Both the position numbers and the translations under genes were made by a program. A stretch of 64,000 nt of DNA from Cohnella rhizosphaerae (GTDB lineage: Bacteria > Bacillota > Bacilli > Paenibacillales > Paenibacillaceae), in assembly GCF_029525575.1 (NCBI RefSeq), contig NZ_JAPDIA010000008.1:1550001-1614000 (forward strand), given 5' to 3'. The notes beneath the pieces were generated by a model. It was not told the origin of the DNA, made no database searches, and worked only from the letters and a program-made list of their open reading frames with translations. Positions 26,353-34,925 of the stretch are shown in pieces (positions within the stretch are counted from its first letter, which is position 1; each line of letters begins with the position of its first letter).

Positions 26353-27195
26353 ATGTGCGATCATATGCAAACTTACAGAAGATTCGCGATACCGCCCGGG
26401 CAGACGGGCCACCTCCCTTTGTTCGTCGAGACGATCGGAACGGTGCGCGAGGAAGGGAAAATCGCCCGCGCGACCGGTTATCCCTATTACCACTGGCTGC
26501 AAACGTTGAGCGGCGAAGGCATTTTTGTCGTCGATGGACGCAAATACAGCCTGCCGGCCGGATCGGGCATCCTGGTGCCGCCGGAAACGGCGCATATGTA
26601 CGAGCCTGCAGCGGAGGCTTGGGAGACGGCTTACTTGACGTTCGGCGGAACAGCGGCAGCCGCGATGCTCATCGCGCTCGGCCTTATCGAGCCCGTGCCG
26701 GTTCGTTGGGAAAAGGAATCTCCTCTGGAAGGTTACCTGGAGCGAATGCTGGATCGCATCGAGGCCGACGACGATCCCTTCGGCCTGGAGGCGTCCGCGG
26801 ACGCCTATCGTTTCCTGCTCACCATGCGGCGTCACGGCCGATCGGGCAGACAGGATTCCGTCGAACGCGCCTCGGAGCGGCTGCGGCCGCTCATCGAATG
26901 GATGGATCTGCGCTATGCCGATCCCGATGCCGGCCTGGCCGACATGCGAGCCGTGCTCGGCATGCCCCCGAGCACGATGAACGAACTGTTCCGGCGAGCG
27001 TTCGGCCAGTCTCCCTACGAGTACTTCATCGATCTGAGGATCCGCAAGGCGAAGGAGATGCTGATCGGCCGGCCCCAGGAGAAGGTCGCGCGGGTCGCGA
27101 CGCTCGCGGGCTTCCGCGATACGAGCCACTTCGTCGCCACGTTCAGGCGCAAAACCGGGCTGCCGCCGGACAAGTTCAGGCAGCTGTACAAATAA
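26353..27195 (+). CDS. AraC-family transcriptional regulator
   Basis: 280 residues from ATG 26353, or 276 from ATG 26365, which is placed better relative to the AGGA. The N-terminal cupin sensor shows the pattern HWLQTLSGEGIFVVDGRKYS, LPAGSGILVPPETAHMYEP. The C-terminal pair of HTH motifs shows MPPSTMNELFRRAFGQSPYEYF, LRIRKAKEML, and VARVATLAGFRDTSHFVATFRRKTGLPPDKFR. It is divergent from the GH42 gene with a 103-base shared promoter region, so activation of the galactosidase in response to a sugar is likely but inferred. It may also regulate itself. Confidence 0.92.
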   Translation: MCDHMQTYRRFAIPPGQTGHLPLFVETIGTVREEGKIARATGYPYYHWLQTLSGEGIFVVDGRKYSLPAGSGILVPPETAHMYEPAAEAWETAYLTFGGTAAAAMLIALGLIEPVPVRWEKESPLEGYLERMLDRIEADDDPFGLEASADAYRFLLTMRRHGRSGRQDSVERASERLRPLIEWMDLRYADPDAGLADMRAVLGMPPSTMNELFRRAFGQSPYEYFIDLRIRKAKEMLIGRPQEKVARVATLAGFRDTSHFVATFRRKTGLPPDKFRQLYK

Positions 27196-27197
27196 AA

Positions 27198-27248
27198 CGC
27201 GGTATCCCGCCGATCAGGCTGCATAGCCTGGAGCTTGGGGATACCGCG
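27198..27248. terminator. Bidirectional hairpin between araC-like gene and kdgK
   Basis: CGCGGTATCCC pairs with GGGATACCGCG around a 29-base loop that itself pairs in part (CAGGCTGCATAGCCTG). The reverse-strand exit is TTTTATTTG. It probably stops convergent transcripts from both sides. Confidence 0.6.
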
Positions 27249-27340
27249 TAAATGGAGATGAAGCCGGTTCTGCGATTTGAAAAGATTGGCGATGTCGCGC
27301 ATCGTAAGGCATGCCGCGATGCGCTTTGCGGACAGATAAC

Positions 27341-27388
27341 GATGCCGATGCCGATGCCGATGTCGATGTCGATGTCGATGTCGATGTC
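27341..27388. repeat. Hexanucleotide repeat (GATGYC)8
   Basis: Three copies of GATGCC followed by five copies of GATGTC without interruption. It lies in the convergent intergenic region between the araC-like gene and kdgK, outside any supported gene. Confidence 0.95.
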
Positions 27389-27432
27389 GTGCATTTTAAT
27401 TCGCGCGCATCGCCAGTGAGGGAAACGCGCTT

Positions 27433-28413
27433 TTAACGCGTCACTTCGCTGCCGCCGCTAAGCAAACGCAGCATCTCCTCGCGACGCGGCAAGCCCTCCC
27501 AGTCGCCTTTGAACTGCGTCGCCAGCGCGCCGGACAGATTGGCGCGCTCGAGTGCCGACTTGAGATCGGAGCTGTCGCTTTGCCGCTCGTTCTCCAGCCA
27601 TGCGGACAGGAAGCCCGAGGCGAAGGCGTCCCCTGCGCCGACCGTATCGACGACGCGCTTCACGACGTGCGGCTCCGCCATGACGGCGGCCTGGGCGGAG
27701 AAGGCGACGGAGCCCTGCTCGCCCAGCTTCAGCACGACGATCTTCGGCCCCATGCCCATGAAGTCGGCGCCGTATTCGGCTTCGCTCTTGGACCCGAGCA
27801 GAAACTCGGCCTCTTCGAGTCCCGGCATGAACACGTCGCAAAGCGGGATGAGCGACAGGAGCGTCTGGCGCGCCTTTTCTTCGGACCACAGCTTGCGCCG
27901 CAGATTCGGATCGAACGACACGGACAATCCTTCGCCGCGGGCGGCGATCATCGCCGCGCGAATGGCGTTTTCGGCGCCGTGGCTGAGCGCCGGCGTGATA
28001 CCCGTCACGTGCAAATGGCCGGCGTTCGCGAACCATTCCGGACGGATATGCTCCTGCGTCAGCATGCTGGCCGCCGAGCCTTTGCGGTAGTAATAGACGT
28101 TAGGGTCGCCGTAGCCTTTGAATTCTTTGAAATAAATCGCCGTCGGATGGCTGTCGTCACGTTCGGCCAGACTCGTATCCACGCCTTCGCCCGCCAGCGT
28201 CGACAAGATCAGATCGCCGAACGGATCTTTGCCAAGGCGGCTGATCCAGCGCACCTTAAGCCCCATGCGCGCCAAGCCGATCGCCACGTTCGATTCCGCG
28301 CCGGCGACGGAACGCGTGAAGAGAGGCGCGTAAGCCAGCGGCCCGTCGTGGATCGGCTGCATAAGCACCATGCTCTCGCCGATCGTGACGACGTCCGCCC
28401 AATTCGCGCTCAA
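27433..28413 (-). CDS. kdgK: 2-keto-3-deoxygluconate kinase
   Basis: 326 residues from a TTG start at 28413. The TTG overlaps the aldolase stop and follows GAAGGAG at proper distance; the 431-residue read-through from 28728 lies over the aldolase gene and is not real. PfkB-family kinase: DVVTIGESMVLMQP, VAGAESNVAIGLARMGLKV, FDPNLRRKLW, FMPGLEEAEFLLG, VVKRVVDTVGAGDAFASGFL with the catalytic Asp in GAGD. It phosphorylates KDG to KDPG in hexuronate and pectin breakdown. The KDPG aldolase is translated just before it. Confidence 0.93.
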   Translation of the reverse strand: MSANWADVVTIGESMVLMQPIHDGPLAYAPLFTRSVAGAESNVAIGLARMGLKVRWISRLGKDPFGDLILSTLAGEGVDTSLAERDDSHPTAIYFKEFKGYGDPNVYYYRKGSAASMLTQEHIRPEWFANAGHLHVTGITPALSHGAENAIRAAMIAARGEGLSVSFDPNLRRKLWSEEKARQTLLSLIPLCDVFMPGLEEAEFLLGSKSEAEYGADFMGMGPKIVVLKLGEQGSVAFSAQAAVMAEPHVVKRVVDTVGAGDAFASGFLSAWLENERQSDSSDLKSALERANLSGALATQFKGDWEGLPRREEMLRLLSGGSEVTR

Positions 28414-29051
28414 GCTCCCGCTCCTTCGCGTACGGCTTCGGCGAACGCGCGGGCGCGCGCCGTCAGCTCCTCGAACCGGCCTTCGGCGATCAGCTGCTTG
28501 TCGACGAGGTTGCCGCCCAGCCCGACGGCCACGGCGCCGGCATCGAACACCGATTGTATGTTGCCCAGATTGACGCCGCCGGTAGCGATCATCGGAATAT
28601 GGTTCAGCGGCGCCCGAATCTCCTTCAAATAGGCGGCTCCGAGCGATGCGAACGGAAAAACTTTGACGGCCGACGCGCCGGCCTTGTACGCCTTGACGAT
28701 CTCGGTCGGCGTCATCGTGCCCGGCCAAACTTCGATTCCGTTCTCGGCGCCGTAATAGACGATCTCTTCGTCCAGGTTAGGAGAGATCAGGTACTCGGCT
28801 CCCGCCGCCACCGCTTCCTTCGCCTGTCCGATGTCCAGCACCGTCCCCGCGCCGATCCGGAGCTTGCCCGCGTACCCTTCGCGAAAACGGGAGATCATCC
28901 CAAGCGCGCCGTCCGTATTAAGCGTGACCTCCAGAAATACGATTCCGCCGTCCGCGAGCGCCTTCGCCGTCCGGTCGCCGTTCGCTTCATCGATGCCCCG
29001 AATGATCGCCACGATTTTTTCGCGGGACAGCTCCTCAAGCAATTTTTTCAT
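28410..29051 (-). CDS. eda: KDPG/KHG aldolase
   Basis: 213 residues from ATG 29051. Class I aldolase that splits 2-keto-3-deoxy-6-phosphogluconate to pyruvate and glyceraldehyde-3-phosphate. Seen: KIVAIIRGID, GGIVFLEVTLNT with the catalytic Glu, IGAGTVLDIGQAKEAVAAGA, YLISPNLDEEI, PGTMTPTEIVKAYKAGASAVKVFP with the Schiff-base Lys, and IATGGVNLGNI. It overlaps kdgK by four bases, so the pair acts in sequence on KDG. No uxu, uxa or kdu genes are next to it. Confidence 0.95.
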   Translation of the reverse strand: MKKLLEELSREKIVAIIRGIDEANGDRTAKALADGGIVFLEVTLNTDGALGMISRFREGYAGKLRIGAGTVLDIGQAKEAVAAGAEYLISPNLDEEIVYYGAENGIEVWPGTMTPTEIVKAYKAGASAVKVFPFASLGAAYLKEIRAPLNHIPMIATGGVNLGNIQSVFDAGAVAVGLGGNLVDKQLIAEGRFEELTARARAFAEAVREGAGA

Positions 29052-29159
29052 GAATAACCACTCTCCCCATACAATTCAAAACGTCAATGTTCTCAGTTTA
29101 TCACCATCATCGGACAAGTTAAAGTTAGGAATGCGACATAAATAAACTTAAATAAACGC

Positions 29160-29198
29160 AAATAAACCGCATCTCTGTCGCAGCGCACAGAGATGCGG
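29160..29198 (-). terminator. Intrinsic terminator of the lipoprotein gene
   Basis: Reverse strand CCGCATCTCTGT / ACAGAGATGCGG, a perfect 12-base stem, then GTTTATTTGCG, 28 bases after the stop at 29227. Beyond it the word AAATAAAC occurs three times in 29139-29168. Confidence 0.75.
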
Positions 29199-29226
29199 TC
29201 CGTAAATATCGAATACAAAACCTCGA

Positions 29227-29970
29227 TCAGCCGCCGGCCGGAGCCTGCTGTCCGTTCGTTTGCGCTTGTCCTTGGCCTTGGCTCTGCCCCTGGCCGCCTC
29301 GCATGCCGCCGCCAAAGCCGCCTCCGAATCCGCCGAGGCGGATCGATTCGGCCTCTTGCGTCCCCTCCTTCAGCGTCACGGTGATGACGTCGTCCGCCTT
29401 CAGATCTCCGATCGCGATCTCGGTCTCGGTTCGCTGGCCGTCCGCCATCTCGGTTTTGAAAATTTTCGTCGCGTCCGTGACGGTAATATCCTCGGTTTCT
29501 TCCGTGAACATGTTCGCCATATCCGGACGCTGTCCTCCCTGTCCGCCTTGCCTGCCTTGTCCCGCCTGACCGCCGGCTTGACCGTCAGCGCCCTGCTGCG
29601 GCGGATCGCCGCTCGGCTGCTGCGCGTCTCCGTTCGGCGCAGCACCGTCGCCCTCGTTTTGTCCGCCGCCTTGGCGATTGCCGCCCATACGTCCCCCGCC
29701 TTGGCCTGACTGGAACGAGGACTTGTAGATCGTGATCGTATTGCCGCTTACGCGCTTGATCTTGCCGAGCGTCCCCATCGCCTGCATGCCGCCGAAGCCG
29801 CCGCCTTGACCGGCCGCAGCCTGATCGCCAGCGGTTGCGCCGCCGGACTGATCGCCGGCAGCCGCCTGCGCAGGCGCAGCAGCCCCGCTATCGTCGGCTT
29901 TGGAGCCGCACCCTGCCAGCAATGCAACCGTTAACGCCACCCCCGCGAGCATCGTCCATTTATTGTTCAT
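29227..29970 (-). CDS. Gly/Gln-rich lipoprotein, DUF5666-like
   Basis: 247 residues from ATG 29970; an in-frame ATG 21 bases upstream is less likely. Signal peptide with lipobox: MNNKWTMLAGVALTVALLAGC. After an Ala/Gly spacer comes a small beta domain (MGTLGKIKRVSGNTITIYKS), about 70 residues rich in Gly, Gln, Asn and Asp, then a second beta part (EDITVTDATKIFKTEM, LKADDVITVTLKEGTQEAES). The two halves look like one DUF5666-type beta barrel with a low-complexity insert. It is membrane-anchored on the outer side. Function unknown. The tail is again Gly/Gln-rich. Confidence 0.8.
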   Translation of the reverse strand: MNNKWTMLAGVALTVALLAGCGSKADDSGAAAPAQAAAGDQSGGATAGDQAAAGQGGGFGGMQAMGTLGKIKRVSGNTITIYKSSFQSGQGGGRMGGNRQGGGQNEGDGAAPNGDAQQPSGDPPQQGADGQAGGQAGQGRQGGQGGQRPDMANMFTEETEDITVTDATKIFKTEMADGQRTETEIAIGDLKADDVITVTLKEGTQEAESIRLGGFGGGFGGGMRGGQGQSQGQGQAQTNGQQAPAGG

Positions 29971-30064
29971 TCGCCCAACAACTCCTCCCATGTCCTATGA
30001 GCAAGGTATCACGGGCAAATGAATGGATCATGAACAAAATCTGAAATTTGGATAAAACTTCCCG

Positions 30065-31975
30065 TCAGCTCGCGTCTTCCGCAAATTTGCCGCCTGAAAA
30101 TTGGCTATTGTATAGGTCGGCGTAAAAACCGCCGCTGGCAAGCAACGCCTCGTGCGTTCCCTGTTCGATCACGGTGCCCTTGTTCATGACGAGAATCAAA
30201 TCGGCTTCCCGGATCGTCGACAGCCGGTGCGCGATGACGAAGCTCGTGCGTCCTTGCATGAGCCGGTTCATCGCCGTCTGGATGTTGGCTTCGGTACGCG
30301 TGTCGACGCTGCTCGTCGCTTCGTCGAGGATCAGAATCGCGGGATCGGCCAAAATGGCGCGGGCGATCGTGAGCAGCTGCTTTTGCCCTTGCGACAGGTT
30401 CGAGGCTTCCTCGTTCAGAACGGTATCGTAGCCTTCAGGCAGCGTGCGGATGAAATGGTCAGCGAACGCCGCCTTCGCGGCATCCACCACCTCGGCTTCG
30501 GTCGCGCCGGCCCGGCCGTACGCGATGTTGTCGCGGATCGTGCCGCCGAACAGCCAAGTATCCTGCAGCACCATGCCGAACAGGCTGCGAAGGTTGCCGC
30601 GCTTCAGCTTGGCGATGTCGGTTCCGTCGACCGTGATCGTGCCGCCGTTCACCTCGTAGAAACGCATGAGCAGGTTGACGAGCGTCGTCTTGCCCGCGCC
30701 GGTCGGACCGACGATCGCCACGGTTTGTCCGGCCTTCACGTCGATGTTCATGTCCGCGATAAGCGGCGCGTCGTCCTTGTAGCTGAAATCCACATGCTTG
30801 AAGGAGACGTGTCCCACGACGTGAGCGGGATCGAGCTCCTTGCTCTCTTCGGGCTTCTCCTCGCTCTCGTCAAGCAGCTCGAACACCCGCTCCGCCGACG
30901 CGATCGTCGACTGGATGATGTTGGCGATGTTCGCGGTCTGGGTGATCGGCATGGTGAATTGGCGCGCGTATTGAATAAAAGCCTGAATGTCGCCGATATT
31001 GATCGACTGCCGCGTGACGAGCACGCCGCCCACGACGCTGATCGCGACGTACCCGATGTTCCCGATGAAGCTCATGAGCGGCATCATGATGCCGGAGACG
31101 AACTGCGCGCGCCAGCCGGCGTCGTACAGCCGGTCGTTGATCGCGTCGAACTTTTCGACCGCCTTCTTTTCGTGGCCATATGCCTTGACGACCTGATGGC
31201 CGGTGTACATCTCTTCGACGTGGCCGTTCAGCTCGCCAAGATTTTTTTGCTGGCTTATGAAGTAGCCCTGCGACTTGCCGGCGATGGCCTTGATGACCAG
31301 AAAGCTGAGCGGCAGCGTCAGAAGCACGATGAGCGTCAGCAGCGGGCTGATCGTCAGCATCATGACGATGACGCCGACGATCGTGACGACAGACGTGATA
31401 AGCTGGGTCAAGCTCTGCTGCAGCGTATTGCTGATATTGTCCACGTCGTTGACGACGCGGCTCAAGATCTCGCCGTGCGTGCGCGAGTCGAAAAACTTGA
31501 GCGGCAGCCGCGCGAGTTTCTCGTTAACGTCGTTGCGAAGCTTGTAGACGGTGCGCTGGGCGACGCCGGCCATGAGATACTGTTGAATATAGCTGAAGAC
31601 GGCGCTTAAAATATACAGCCCGATCAGCCAAAAGATGATCATCTCGATGCCGTGCCAGTCGATCTTCGCGTTCGGATCGCCGTTCATTTTTCCCATGATG
31701 CCCGCAAAAAGCTTGGTCGTCGCATGACCGAGGATCTTCGGACTCAGAATGGAAAAAATCGTACTGACGATCGCCGCCGCGAACACCGTAATCAACGTGA
31801 ATCGAAAAGGCATCAAATAGCCGACGAGTCTGCGAAACGTGCCTTTGAAATCCTTCGCCTTCTGCACCGGCATGCCCGGTCTTCCGCCCGGATGTCCGCC
31901 GAAAGGGCCCGGTCCGCCCGGCCCGCCGCCTTGTCGCGGAGGCGCCGCTCTTCCCGCTCCTTGTTGCTGACTCAT
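30065..31975 (-). CDS. ABC exporter half-transporter, second subunit
   Basis: 636 residues from ATG 31975, overlapping the first subunit by four bases (ATGA). A Gly/Pro-rich N-terminal tail precedes six transmembrane helices (type I exporter fold) and an ATPase domain: Walker A GPTGAGKT, Q-loop VLQDTWLFGG, Walker B ILILDEATSSVD with catalytic Glu, and the H-loop AHRLSTI. The signature motif is NLSQGQKQ rather than LSGGQ. With the neighbour it should form a heterodimer with one weakened site, as in BmrCD-type multidrug exporters of Bacillota. Substrate unknown. YfiC of Bacillus is a similar subunit. Confidence 0.93.
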   Translation of the reverse strand: MSQQQGAGRAAPPRQGGGPGGPGPFGGHPGGRPGMPVQKAKDFKGTFRRLVGYLMPFRFTLITVFAAAIVSTIFSILSPKILGHATTKLFAGIMGKMNGDPNAKIDWHGIEMIIFWLIGLYILSAVFSYIQQYLMAGVAQRTVYKLRNDVNEKLARLPLKFFDSRTHGEILSRVVNDVDNISNTLQQSLTQLITSVVTIVGVIVMMLTISPLLTLIVLLTLPLSFLVIKAIAGKSQGYFISQQKNLGELNGHVEEMYTGHQVVKAYGHEKKAVEKFDAINDRLYDAGWRAQFVSGIMMPLMSFIGNIGYVAISVVGGVLVTRQSINIGDIQAFIQYARQFTMPITQTANIANIIQSTIASAERVFELLDESEEKPEESKELDPAHVVGHVSFKHVDFSYKDDAPLIADMNIDVKAGQTVAIVGPTGAGKTTLVNLLMRFYEVNGGTITVDGTDIAKLKRGNLRSLFGMVLQDTWLFGGTIRDNIAYGRAGATEAEVVDAAKAAFADHFIRTLPEGYDTVLNEEASNLSQGQKQLLTIARAILADPAILILDEATSSVDTRTEANIQTAMNRLMQGRTSFVIAHRLSTIREADLILVMNKGTVIEQGTHEALLASGGFYADLYNSQFSGGKFAEDAS

Positions 31976-33708
31976 GCGATCTCCTCCTCCGACAGCTGCG
32001 AAGAAACGATTTCCTTGTAAATCTCGCTCGATTGCAGCAGCTCCCTGTGCGTGCCTGCGGCGGCGATCTTGCCATCGTCCAGCACGATGATCCGGTCCGC
32101 ATCCATGACCGTGCTGACGCGCTGCGCGACGATCAGAACGGTCGCCTCGGTCGTCTCGCCCTTCAGCGCGGCCCGGAGCTTCGCGTCCGTCTTGAAGTCG
32201 AGCGCCGAGAAGCTGTCGTCGAAAATATAAATGTCCGGCCGCCGCACGAGCGCGCGGGCGATGGAGAGGCGCTGCTTCTGACCGCCGGAGACGTTGGTGC
32301 CGCCCTGCGCGATGTGCGCGGCGAACCCGCCTTCCATGCCCGATATGAATTCGGCCGCCTGGGCGACCTCAGCGGCGTGTCTAAGCTCCTCGTCGGTCGC
32401 GTCTTCTTTGCCGTAGCGGATGTTGTCCGCGATCGACCCGGTGAAGAGTACCGCCTTCTGGGGCACGAGTCCGATCAGGGATCGAAGCTCCGCTTGCGGA
32501 CGCTCCCGAACGTCGGTCCCGCCGATCCGGATGCTGCCCGAATCCACATCGTAGAACCGGGGGATCAGATTGACGAGCGTCGACTTGCCGGAGCCCGTGC
32601 CGCCGATGATCGCGGTCACTTCGCCCGGCTCCGCCCGGAAGCTGACGTTTTTCAGCGCCGGCTGCTCCGCGCCGGGATAGCTGAACGTGACATCGTCGAA
32701 CTCGACGACGCCGCGCAGCTCCGCGCGGCCGGCGCGCACATGCGGCGCGTCGTTGACGACGGGCGACATCTCCAGCACCTCGTTGATGCGGACGGCCGAA
32801 GCCGAAGCGCGCGGCACCATCACGAACATCATCGACAGCATGAGCATCGAAAACATGATTTGCATCGCGTATTGGAGGAACGCCATCAGGTCCCCGACCT
32901 CCATGTGGCCGTGGCTGACCCGGAGACCGCCGAACCAGATGATCGCGACGCTCGAGAAGTTCATGATCAGCATCATGAGCGGCCAAAGCACGGCCATGAT
33001 CTGGTTGACCTTGACCGAAGTCTCGGTCAGGTCGCGGTTCGCTTCGACGAATCGCGCCTGCTCGTGGCCGATCCGTCCGAATGAACGGATGACGCGGATG
33101 CCCGTCAGCCCTTCGCGCAGCACGAGGTTCAGCTTGTCGAGCTTTTTCTGGATGACTCTGAACAACGGAATGCCCTTGCGCGCGACCAGGACGATCGTCA
33201 GCACGAGCACGGGCACGGCTACGACGAGCACGAGCGACAGCCGGGCATCCTTGGATACGGCCATGATGATGCCGCCGATGCTCATCATCGGCGCCATGAC
33301 CATCATCCGCAGCATCATCATGAGCACCTGCTGCACCTGGTTGATGTCGTTGGTCGTGCGGGTGATCAGCGATGCGGTGCCGATCTTGTCGAACTCCTGC
33401 AGCGAATACTGTTCGACGCGCGTGAATACGCGGCCGCGGACGAGCCGCCCGAAGCCCGCCGAGATACGCGAAGAATAGTAGCTCGCCAGTATCGATACGC
33501 CTGTGCCTGCGAGCGCCACGGCGAGCATGAAGCCGCCGATGCGCAGGATATAAGCGGTGTCTCCGCCGCGCTTGACGATGCCCTCGTCGACGATATCCGC
33601 CATCAAGGTCGGCAGATACAGCTCGGACAGCGACTGCAGCAGGATCAGCGCCATGACAAGGACGACGAGAGCCCTGTACGGCGCGAGCAGTCTGAACAGC
33701 TTTAACAT
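31972..33708 (-). CDS. ABC exporter half-transporter, first subunit
   Basis: 578 residues. ATG 33708 is preferred because AGAGGA lies eight bases upstream; longer frames lack a site. Six transmembrane helices (LLAPYRALVVLVMALILLQS onward) precede an ATPase with Walker A GGTGSGKS, signature VSGGQKQRLSIARAL, Walker B DIYIFDDSFSALD and H-loop position AQRVSTV. Two changes mark it as the degenerate half of a heterodimer: the Walker B glutamate is Asp, and the switch histidine is Gln. The consensus site is formed with the partner's Walker motifs. It is co-translated with the second subunit. Confidence 0.93.
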   Translation of the reverse strand: MLKLFRLLAPYRALVVLVMALILLQSLSELYLPTLMADIVDEGIVKRGGDTAYILRIGGFMLAVALAGTGVSILASYYSSRISAGFGRLVRGRVFTRVEQYSLQEFDKIGTASLITRTTNDINQVQQVLMMMLRMMVMAPMMSIGGIIMAVSKDARLSLVLVVAVPVLVLTIVLVARKGIPLFRVIQKKLDKLNLVLREGLTGIRVIRSFGRIGHEQARFVEANRDLTETSVKVNQIMAVLWPLMMLIMNFSSVAIIWFGGLRVSHGHMEVGDLMAFLQYAMQIMFSMLMLSMMFVMVPRASASAVRINEVLEMSPVVNDAPHVRAGRAELRGVVEFDDVTFSYPGAEQPALKNVSFRAEPGEVTAIIGGTGSGKSTLVNLIPRFYDVDSGSIRIGGTDVRERPQAELRSLIGLVPQKAVLFTGSIADNIRYGKEDATDEELRHAAEVAQAAEFISGMEGGFAAHIAQGGTNVSGGQKQRLSIARALVRRPDIYIFDDSFSALDFKTDAKLRAALKGETTEATVLIVAQRVSTVMDADRIIVLDDGKIAAAGTHRELLQSSEIYKEIVSSQLSEEEIA

Positions 33709-33872
33709 GGACGTCATCCTCTCCCGGTTCCAAGGTTTGGTGCTTCTGAACAAACGGATACCCCTACCGTATCCTTCAATTATGAATTCAATATGAACCA
33801 AAGCGGGTTTGTCCGCAAGTCTCAAATGGCATAAAATAGAGAAGACGCTCATTCGACGGGAGGCAGACGGCA

Positions 33873-34863
33873 TTGCTTTTTATCGACAACGGCGGAGGCA
33901 ACGATCCCGCCCTTAATCTGGCTCTCGAGGAGTACGCCCTTCGCAAGCTGTCGGGCGACGAGCCGATCCTGCTTTTTTTACATTAACAGGCCTTCCATCA
34001 TCATCGGCAAAAACCAGAATACCGCAGAAGAGGTGAATTCGGCTTACACCGAAGCGCACGGCATCGACGTCGTCCGCAGGCTGTCGGGCGGAGGCGCCGT
34101 CTATCACGATCTCGGCAACTTGAACTTCAGCTTCATTACCCGGGACGACGGCAACTCGTTTCACAACTTCCGGAAGTTCACGGAGCCGGTCGTCAAGGCG
34201 CTGCGCCGCATGGGCGTCGAAGCGGAGCTGTCCGGCCGCAACGACATACAAGTCGGCGAGCGCAAAATATCCGGCAACGCGATGTTCGCTACGGGGGGAA
34301 GGATGTTCTCCCACGGCACGCTGCTGTTCGATTCCCGCATGGAGGATGTGACCGCCGCGCTGAAGCCGAATCCGCTCAAGTTCGAGTCCAAGGCAACCAA
34401 GTCCATCCGCGCGCGCGTCGCCAATATTTCGGAGTTTTTGACGGAACCGATGACGATCGGGCAGTTCAGGAGCCGCATCCTTTCGTCGATTTTCGAAGGC
34501 GCGTCCGAGATTCCGCAGCTTCGGCTTACCGAAGCGGATTGGGAAGCCGTCCGCATGCTTGCCGACGAGCGCTATCGCAGCTGGGACTGGAATTACGGGC
34601 TATCGCCGGCGTTCAACGTCCAACAGCGCAAGCGGCTGACAGCCGGCACGTTCGACATCCGCATGAACGTGCAGGAAGGCCGCATCGCGGAAGCGGCCGT
34701 GTACGGCGACTTCTTCGGCCGGGGCGAGATCGCCGACGTGACCGAGATGCTTCAAGGGCTGCGCTACGATCGGGAGTCGCTCGCGGCCGCGTTCGAAGGC
34801 GTGGACCTGACCTTCTACTTCGGCGCGGTCACGCTGGAAGAATGGCTGGACCTGCTGATCTGA
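33873..34863 (+). CDS. lplJ: Lipoate-protein ligase, frameshifted
   Basis: About 329 residues, matching Bacillus LplJ. Attaches lipoate to the E2/GcvH lipoyl domains using ATP. The start is TTG 33873 (SD GGGAGG), giving LLFIDNGGGNDPALNLALEE. After DEPILLF seven T (33973-33980) shift the frame; six T give FYINRPSIIIGKNQNTAEEV. Next come VVRRLSGGGAVYHDLGNLNFS with the RRxSGGGxV motif, LSGRNDIQVGERKISGNA with the lipoate-binding Lys region, and a complete C-terminal accessory domain (WDWNYGLSPAFNV, GDFFGRGEIADV). It is probably a single-base error. The aldo/keto reductase follows in the same direction. Confidence 0.93.
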
Positions 34864-34925
34864 AGCCGAACGAGCTTCAAGCCGGAATATACGAACGATC
34901 CCTACTTGACAGGAGGCTATCTACG

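Noticed and set aside
27176..27394. Reverse ORF starting with Asp-Ile and Gly-Ile repeats
   Set aside because: It is only the translation of the GATGYC microsatellite joined to a terminator region and to the tail of the araC-like gene.
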